Positions 31,586 through 37,612 of a stretch of DNA of 37,612 nucleotides are shown here, piece after piece. The stretch is from a bacterium (GTDB lineage: Bacteria > Fibrobacterota > Chitinivibrionia > Chitinivibrionales > Chitinivibrionaceae). The stretch is from contig JAIFMU010000087.1 in NCBI GenBank assembly GCA_020048285.1, positions 1 through 37,612 on the forward strand. The letters run 5' to 3'. The notes under the pieces were generated by a model. That model saw nothing but the letters and a program-made list of their open reading frames with translations. It ran no database searches and was not told where the DNA came from. Made by a program: the position numbers and the translations under genes. Within the stretch, counting starts at the first letter, position 1. Every line of letters begins with the position of its first letter.

Positions 31586-33592
31586 ATGAATAGACTAGCA
31601 CAATCAATAAGTCCCTATCTTTTACAACACGCTGACAATCCCGTTGACTGGTTTCCTTGGGGCGATGAAGCGCTCGAAACGGCGCGGGTTCAGCAGAGAC
31701 CCATTTTCTTGTCGATCGGCTATTCGACTTGTCACTGGTGCCACGTTATGGCTCGCGAATCATTTGAAAACGAACAAGTTGCGTCACTTCTCAACAAAGA
31801 GTATATCTGCATAAAAGTAGATCGCGAAGAGCGTCCAGATCTGGATGAACTCTACATGGAAGCAGTTCTGATGCTTTCGGGATCGGGCGGTTGGCCCATG
31901 AGTGTGTTCCTTACGCCGGATTTGAAACCTTTTTTTGGCGGAACCTACTTTCCACCGGAAAACCGCCACGGTCGGACAGGATTCACCTCGATACTCACCC
32001 AGATTGCCGATGCGTGGAAAAATCGTCGCGGAGAAGTTGTTAGTTCCGCCGAGGGAATTACCGAACGGGTTGTTCGGGTTCGGAAATACGAATCCGGTTC
32101 GTCGTGGAATGAAGCAATTGTTGCATCTGTGAAAGATCTTCTCGCTGATTTCGACAGCAAGTACGGCGGATTTGGCGGAGCACCGAAATTCCCGCAATCA
32201 CTTCCTTTGGCATTTCTCATGCGCCAATATCGAAATACCGGTGATGAAAAAATTAAAAACGCCGTAACATTTACCCTTGATTCGATGGCGCGAGGTGGGC
32301 TGTTTGACCACGTGGGCGGCGGGTTTTATCGCTACTCCACCGATGAAAAATGGGTTCTGCCTCACTTTGAAAAAATGCTCTGCGACAACGCACAACTGGC
32401 TTCGCTCTACCTCGATTCATTCCTGATGGGGGGCAATCGCGACCATTTGCGTATCGCCGAATCGGTTCTCGCCTATGTTTCAGAACAACTTACTTCGCCA
32501 GAAGGTCTGTTTTACTCCGCCGAAGATGCTGATAGTGAAGGTGAAGAAGGAAAGTTCTATCTCTGGAAGCTTTCGGAGATCGATCAGATTCTTGGTGATC
32601 AAGCGGATGCATTTATCTCCTTTTTCGGGATTCGCAAGACCGGCAATTTTGCCAGTCACGAACCGTATCATCGCGGGCTGAACACTCTCGTGGATGAATC
32701 GATCCGCTATCCCGAAGGAATCGTTGAGTCGTTGGCAAAGCTTAAGGTGGCGCGCGCGAAACGAATTCGTCCTTCGCGAGATGAAAAAGCCATCGCCAGT
32801 TGGAACGGACTCATGATCGGTGCGTTCGCCGATGCCTATCGCGTTACCGGTCGAGAAAAATATCGCACTCAGGCTGAAACCGCGGCGGAGTTCATTTTAT
32901 CGGCCATGATTGTCGAGGGAAAGCTGATGAGAATCTATCGCGAAGGGGTGGTGCAACAGGCGGGATTTCTCGAAGATTACGCGTTTTTTGCCAACGGCCT
33001 GCTAAAACTCTACGAAGCCACGCTTGATGTGAAATGGATTTTCGAAGCGCAAAAATGTGCCGAGATTATTCGTGTTGATTTCCTTTCAAAAGATGAGGGA
33101 CGACTGTTCACCACTGCGGAGTATCACACTGATTTAATCGTGCGCAAGGAGTCGCAGTTCGACGGTGTGATTCCTTCGGGAACAAGTGCCACTGCGGAAC
33201 TCATGTATCGCCTTTCTGTCTATCTCAAAAATGATTCCTACTCCGAACTCGCTCGAAATCTGGTAGAACAGAACGTTGGCTTGATGGAACGGGCTTCGCA
33301 ATCGATGTGCGGATTGATGAACGTGGCGCAAAACCTGATCAGTTCGCCCGCAGAATTGACAATCGCCGTGGAAAACCAAACAGAACAAGGCGCATTGGTT
33401 CGCCGGATCAACGACTGCTGGATTCCCGACCGATTTTTGATGATCGCCGATCAACTTCCCGGTTCCGAAGGAAAAGCGTTAGTGGATAATAAATCGACCT
33501 TGTGGCGGTGTGAAAACAACGCTTGTTTCCCACCGGAAAATGATCTTGAAAAAGCGATTGTCAAGCTAAGTCGGTGTACAATCAATTCCTAG
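31586..33592 (+). CDS. DUF255/YyaL-type thioredoxin-domain protein
   Basis: A 668-residue protein of the DUF255 family (YyaL in Bacillus, SPATA20 in animals). N-terminal thioredoxin fold (residues 1-160) with [11 protein letters not shown] (CxxC), [16 protein letters not shown] and [23 protein letters not shown]. The rest (about 180-640) is a six-hairpin glycosidase-like alpha barrel with [33 protein letters not shown] and [13 protein letters not shown]. No reaction is established. GAGG lies 7 bases before the ATG at 31586, and a GTG at 31583 is an alternative. Confidence 0.93.
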   Translation: MNRLAQSISPYLLQHADNPVDWFPWGDEALETARVQQRPIFLSIGYSTCHWCHVMARESFENEQVASLLNKEYICIKVDREERPDLDELYMEAVLMLSGSGGWPMSVFLTPDLKPFFGGTYFPPENRHGRTGFTSILTQIADAWKNRRGEVVSSAEGITERVVRVRKYESGSSWNEAIVASVKDLLADFDSKYGGFGGAPKFPQSLPLAFLMRQYRNTGDEKIKNAVTFTLDSMARGGLFDHVGGGFYRYSTDEKWVLPHFEKMLCDNAQLASLYLDSFLMGGNRDHLRIAESVLAYVSEQLTSPEGLFYSAEDADSEGEEGKFYLWKLSEIDQILGDQADAFISFFGIRKTGNFASHEPYHRGLNTLVDESIRYPEGIVESLAKLKVARAKRIRPSRDEKAIASWNGLMIGAFADAYRVTGREKYRTQAETAAEFILSAMIVEGKLMRIYREGVVQQAGFLEDYAFFANGLLKLYEATLDVKWIFEAQKCAEIIRVDFLSKDEGRLFTTAEYHTDLIVRKESQFDGVIPSGTSATAELMYRLSVYLKNDSYSELARNLVEQNVGLMERASQSMCGLMNVAQNLISSPAELTIAVENQTEQGALVRRINDCWIPDRFLMIADQLPGSEGKALVDNKSTLWRCENNACFPPENDLEKAIVKLSRCTINS

Positions 33593-33616
33593 AATTTACA
33601 TGTGTTGTTCTGTTTT

Positions 33617-33643
33617 AGCGGGAGTGTTGAACTTCCGCTTTTT
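33617..33643 (+). terminator. Terminator after the DUF255 gene
   Basis: AGCGGGAGT and ACTTCCGCT form a 9-base stem with one G-T pair, around GTTGA, followed by TTTT. Confidence 0.85.
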
Positions 33644-33849
33644 GCTTTGTGACTACTGTGATGTAGCTGTATTATTCGCATTTTGGAGTTGTTCTGTGAG
33701 TCACAATTAAACTGTATAAAAGAGGGGGTAAATTAGAGAAAACCAATGACTGAGTCGGGTAAAAATAGTACCATACTAGAACCGCAATTGATGTCGTGTG
33801 TCGAGTGTTTGATATAAAATACGTTTCGGCGGTAGACAAGGTGTTTCTT

Positions 33850-36800
33850 ATGGTAAACTTACGAAATATTTCCGTTCATATAGCTCGGTGGTTTTCCTCG
33901 GAGATTCACTTCCACATCACAAAATGGCCTTTTGTATTGTTTTTTATTTGTATCTCTGCTTTTGCTTTTCAAAATCAGTCGCGCGCTTTTGCAGAATCAC
34001 TAAGCGCTACTGTTACTTCGCGGAATTTGACATTTGATACTTGGGGATCGAATGGTAATAACAATGCAAGTGGAAAACTTGGAGGTTTCGCGCGAAGTGC
34101 TGTCTCTTCAGATTGTTGGGAGGTTCTTTTTCAACCAGATCTGTCTTCTCTTTCGGGGGAAACAATTGACAGTGTTAAGATTGGGCTAACCGTAGATAGT
34201 GACAGTTACCCTTTGGGGAATGCGGTTAAAGTCTGCATTCAAAACAAAGGGGCATTTTCCACCTCTGCAGGCTATAACACCTATGCCGCGACAATGTGGG
34301 ATTCAGTGGCAACTTCCTCAGCTCTCGATGGGGCGGGAGCTAAAACGTTCGCAACTTCTGCGATGCTTGTTTCTTGGGCTCAAAGCATTGCTAATGGTAC
34401 TCGCACAAATGAAGGACTGGTACTTTCATTGGATGGTGTACACATCTCTTATTATCTGATGATTAGTAATGTAACCGTAACCGTCTATTACACTTCACTC
34501 AAAAGAAAAGCAAACAATACTAATAATTTGAATAGTGGAACGAGCTGGATCGCAGGAGTCGCACCGGTAAGTACAGATACCGTTCAGTGGGATTCTGCTG
34601 TTGTCGCCGCGAACAGTACGAATCTTGGTGGCGATGTTACGTGGAAAGGGATGAAAGTATTGAATCCCGGTGGATTGGTCCGCATTTATTCTGGAAACAC
34701 TCTTACCCTTGGTAGTTCTGGGATAAACATGAGTAGTGCCACTCAAGATGTTCAGATGGAAAATGCCTTGGCTTTGGGTGACAATCAAACGTGGAATGTT
34801 GCGGCGACCCGGTCACTTCAGATCGACGGAGCAGTAAGTGGGGCATACGGGGTAATTAAAAGCGGCAGCGGCACAGCATTGCTTTCTGCGAATAACAGTT
34901 ATACAGGTATAACCTATGTCACTGGTGGGTATATGACCATTTCCAATGCCAACTCGCTTGGAGGGATTGGCGGTGGAACAGATGTGTCATCAGGTGCAGT
35001 ACTCCAACTTTCTGGCGGTATAGCCACGGCAGCGGAACCGATAATTCTCAATGGAACAGGTGGAGGGTTAGGCGCGCTTCGCAATTTAAGTGGAACTAAT
35101 TCATTCACTGGACCGGTAACACTTCTGACCGCATCCGCAATCGGAGCCGTAACGGGTACTTCTCTCACTGCGAGTGGAGTGATCAGTGGAGCTGGAAACT
35201 TGTCTAAAGTACAAACCGGAGCACTTACTCTTTCGGGAGATAATACTTATAACGGAACCACGACCGTTTCTGCCGGATCGTTAGTAGTTGGTCATGTGAA
35301 TGCACTGGGCAATACTGGGAGCGGAACGACTGTTTCGGATGGAGCGGTCTTGCAGATTGCGGGAGGTATAACAAGCGCTGCAGAACCTCTTACGTTAAAT
35401 GGAACAGGGATTTCCAGTACCGGATCATTTCGCAATACAGCGGGAACAAATACATTCCCCGGACCGATCACGTTGGGAAGTGCATCTTCGATTGGAGCGG
35501 TTGGTGGATCTTCGTTGACCCTAAACAATGTTGTTAGTGGCGGTTTTACTCTTAGTAAAGTTGAAACCGGAGCACTTACTCTTTCGGGGAATAATACCTA
35601 CTCGGGTACAACCACTGTTTCTGCGGGAACACTTACGGCCAGTCATGCCAACGCTCTTGGTACTACAGGAAATGGGACTTCGGTTCTCAACGGAGGTACA
35701 CTTGCTTTCAGCGGAGGAATTTCGTCTGCTGAACCGATCAGTATAAAAGGACCAGGCTACTCTTCTGGAGGGGCATTGTTAAACAGTTCCGGTAACAATA
35801 CCTTGAGTGGAACAATCTCTGTGGACAGCATTTCGACTATAACCGTAACCAGCGATACGATGACGCTCAGTGGTGTAATAAGTGGAACGGGAAGTGATCT
35901 TACTAAGTATGGAGTAGGCAAATTAATAATTGGTGGGAACAATACTTATACGGCGTCAACAATCCTTTCCAAAGGGATTGTACGAATTAGTAATGCTAAT
36001 GCTCTCGGCTCAGTTGCAGGTAATACCTACATTTGGGGGAATGATTCACTTGCAACTCTTGAGTTGGTAGGGGGTATAACATTTGCGAATGAGCCAATTA
36101 CTATAGGATGTAATACCTCTGCAAATCAGGATTCTGCTCACATTCGCAATGTCAGTGGAAACAATACACTTGCTGGCGATATAACTCTTACTACTGGAGG
36201 TACGTACTATACTTTTTCATCTGAATCGGGAACCCTAACATTAGGTTCAGTGGTTACTTCGCCAACGGGGGCTCGCTATATAAACCTTTTGGGGGCTGGT
36301 ACGGGTGTATTTGGCGGAAATATTACCATGAACGGTGACGTTGGTTCAAAACGACTTTATAAAAGTGGATCTGGAACATGGAAGTTAAATGGAACGAATA
36401 ATTTTAATAATTCGGTGACTATTTCAGCGGGAACACTCGAACTCAATGGAGCTAACGATTCCGTAACGAGTGTGGCAGTAAATGGGGGAACGTTAGGCGG
36501 AACTGGTTCAGTTGGTGGGGGAGTTACTGTCGCTGCTTCGGCGACAATTTCTCCAGGAAGTGGAGGTGCTGGTAAATTTACTATGCCTACTCTATCTCTT
36601 GACAATTCGAGTATTTATGCCGCTGACATTGGAACTTCAAGTGATACGATTGCCGTAACAGGCAGTGCTGTTGTAAATGGTGTATTGAATATCACCCAAG
36701 GTAGTGGCTTTGCTCCGGGTTCATATAGAATAATGACGGTCGCAGGTTCAATAAGCAATCAAACGATGACCATTGGAACAGCTCCTGCTGGGTATAGCTA

Positions 36801-37612
36801 CTCTATTGTGGTAAATGCGAATTCCGTAGATTTAATAGTGACAAAAGCTCTTGCTTTTAATGGTAGCTTTACGGCTTCAAACAAAACATACGATAAGTCT
36901 GTAAATGCAACAGTCTCAAGTTATGCGAGTCTTGGATTGGTCGGTGTTGCGGTAGGACAGACAGTTACTATTTCAGGAGCGACCGGTTCCTTTGCTACCG
37001 CGGGAGTGGGAACTGGTAAAACAGTAAGCCTCGCAAGTGTAACGTTGTCAGGTGCTCATGCTGCATATTATACTGTTGATTTGAGCGGATCTCCCACTAC
37101 TACTGCCAATATTACGGCTAAAGCATTGACCATAACGGGGCTGACGGGAAACAACAAGGTATACAATGGCACCACTGTAGCTACTGCAAGTGGAACTGCT
37201 ACATTGAGTGGCATTGAAACTGGTGATGTTGTAACCCTGGAAGGAACACCGACATTTACGTTTGCATCGGCAAATGTAGGGGACGGCAAACCCATCTCTA
37301 CTTCGGGCTATGCACTTGGAGGAGGGAATGCGGGGAATTATTCGTTAACTCAACCGACTCTTTCGGGGAATATTAGCAAAGCGACTATCACCGTTGCTCC
37401 CACCGCCGGACAGACCAAGATCTTTGGTGCGTCTGATCCGGTGTCGTATACGTACACTCATTCCGGTGAAGAAAACGGTCAGACCGCAGGATTTTCCGGC
37501 TCTTTGACTCGCGCGGCCGGCGAAACCGTGAACACCTATGCGATAACTCAGGGAACACTTGCACTTGCGGACAACGGCGCATTTCTCACGTCGAACTATC
37601 AGATCTCGTTCA
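33850..37612 (+). CDS. Giant autotransporter-repeat adhesin with YDG and MBG domains (partial, runs off the right edge)
   Basis: An open frame of 1254 residues with no stop. A long N-terminus (about 27 residues) precedes a hydrophobic stretch (FVLFFICISAFAF) that is an extended signal peptide. Residues about 50-225 form a separate beta domain. Residues about 334-880 are autotransporter-associated beta-strand (PATR) repeats, four with period about 117 residues plus a later one, carrying L..G.NTY.G.TTVSAG motifs. Two YDG-type domains (about 998-1090, 1091-1177, with KTYDKS and KVYNGTT) and an MBG-type domain (about 1177-1254, FGASDPVSYTYT) follow. Probably a secreted or surface adhesin; its C-terminus and export route are not visible. 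Start ATG is preceded by AAGGTG. Confidence 0.85.
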   Translation, partial: MVNLRNISVHIARWFSSEIHFHITKWPFVLFFICISAFAFQNQSRAFAESLSATVTSRNLTFDTWGSNGNNNASGKLGGFARSAVSSDCWEVLFQPDLSSLSGETIDSVKIGLTVDSDSYPLGNAVKVCIQNKGAFSTSAGYNTYAATMWDSVATSSALDGAGAKTFATSAMLVSWAQSIANGTRTNEGLVLSLDGVHISYYLMISNVTVTVYYTSLKRKANNTNNLNSGTSWIAGVAPVSTDTVQWDSAVVAANSTNLGGDVTWKGMKVLNPGGLVRIYSGNTLTLGSSGINMSSATQDVQMENALALGDNQTWNVAATRSLQIDGAVSGAYGVIKSGSGTALLSANNSYTGITYVTGGYMTISNANSLGGIGGGTDVSSGAVLQLSGGIATAAEPIILNGTGGGLGALRNLSGTNSFTGPVTLLTASAIGAVTGTSLTASGVISGAGNLSKVQTGALTLSGDNTYNGTTTVSAGSLVVGHVNALGNTGSGTTVSDGAVLQIAGGITSAAEPLTLNGTGISSTGSFRNTAGTNTFPGPITLGSASSIGAVGGSSLTLNNVVSGGFTLSKVETGALTLSGNNTYSGTTTVSAGTLTASHANALGTTGNGTSVLNGGTLAFSGGISSAEPISIKGPGYSSGGALLNSSGNNTLSGTISVDSISTITVTSDTMTLSGVISGTGSDLTKYGVGKLIIGGNNTYTASTILSKGIVRISNANALGSVAGNTYIWGNDSLATLELVGGITFANEPITIGCNTSANQDSAHIRNVSGNNTLAGDITLTTGGTYYTFSSESGTLTLGSVVTSPTGARYINLLGAGTGVFGGNITMNGDVGSKRLYKSGSGTWKLNGTNNFNNSVTISAGTLELNGANDSVTSVAVNGGTLGGTGSVGGGVTVAASATISPGSGGAGKFTMPTLSLDNSSIYAADIGTSSDTIAVTGSAVVNGVLNITQGSGFAPGSYRIMTVAGSISNQTMTIGTAPAGYSYSIVVNANSVDLIVTKALAFNGSFTASNKTYDKSVNATVSSYASLGLVGVAVGQTVTISGATGSFATAGVGTGKTVSLASVTLSGAHAAYYTVDLSGSPTTTANITAKALTITGLTGNNKVYNGTTVATASGTATLSGIETGDVVTLEGTPTFTFASANVGDGKPISTSGYALGGGNAGNYSLTQPTLSGNISKATITVAPTAGQTKIFGASDPVSYTYTHSGEENGQTAGFSGSLTRAAGETVNTYAITQGTLALADNGAFLTSNYQISF
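34850..35930 (+). repeat. Period-351 internal repeats in the adhesin gene
   Basis: The adhesin contains recurring blocks with GCACTTACTCTTTCGGG at 35221 and again at 35572, 351 bases apart, and related blocks near 34850 and 35899. They encode the PATR repeats. Some stretches are near identical at base level, which suggests recent duplication or homogenisation. Confidence 0.75.

Noticed and set aside
33660-33849. Promoter for the adhesin gene
   Set aside because: TTGTTC and TATAAA are present around 33693-33721, but the spacing of about 20 bases is poor, so I do not annotate it.
34914-37295. Several minus-strand frames of 60-100 codons opposite the adhesin
   Set aside because: They are proline/valine-rich shadows of the repetitive adhesin gene, which runs unbroken on the plus strand.

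Overview
The window looks like chromosome from a Gram-negative, diderm bacterium. The evidence is a type IV pilus secretin, lipid-modified and beta-barrel envelope proteins, and a secreted protein with a C-terminal tail like those used in type IX secretion. The mix of rny-ymdB, an aconitase-type leuCD pair, YD-repeat and MBG/YDG-type surface proteins and this pilus cluster suggests the FCB superphylum, possibly Fibrobacterota. That placement is inference from gene content. No rRNA or tRNA gene was seen.

Left part (1-9542, all + strand): the 3' end of rny (RNase Y) and its terminator, then ymdB, an unrecognised membrane protein, and xseA. A membrane-anchored FGE/SUMF1-fold protein overlaps the xseA stop. 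A mazEF toxin-antitoxin pair with a perfect palindromic operator follows, then xseB and ispA overlapping by ATGA. The familiar xseA-xseB-ispA order is therefore split by an accessory insert. After a terminator and a 358-base repeat-rich gap comes a three-domain gene: AMP-forming acyl ligase, acyl carrier domain and PlsC acyltransferase.

Centre (9541-23182, all - strand): a nearly complete type IVa pilus cluster. In transcription order it holds a 92-residue unknown, pilT, pilB, [repeat array], pilC, major pilin, second pilin, pilV-like, pilW-like, pilX-like, pilM, pilN, pilO, a PilP-like protein, a pilQ-like secretin, and a second PilT-family ATPase. Many neighbours overlap or are closely spaced. 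PilB carries an extra N-terminal domain that reads like a receiver lacking its phospho-acceptor. No prepilin peptidase (pilD) is present here. Between pilC and pilB lies a striking four-unit, 41-bp tandem array.

Right part (23195-37612): an LPP20-like lipoprotein, a 42-residue membrane peptide and a helical-repeat exported protein (- strand); a CheX-like/CheY pair (+); leuC-leuD (-), separated by a repeat element that supplies the leuC stop codon; a YD-repeat secreted protein (+); nadC (-); a small outer-membrane protein (+); a DUF255/thioredoxin-fold protein (+); and the first 1254 residues of a giant autotransporter-repeat/YDG/MBG adhesin that runs off the right edge.

A recurring theme is short tandem DNA repeats with a 21-bp period in three separate intergenic regions, each with its own sequence. 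The best candidates for something undescribed are these period-21 arrays, the 41-bp alternating array, the pseudo-receiver PilB and the CheX-like/CheY module.
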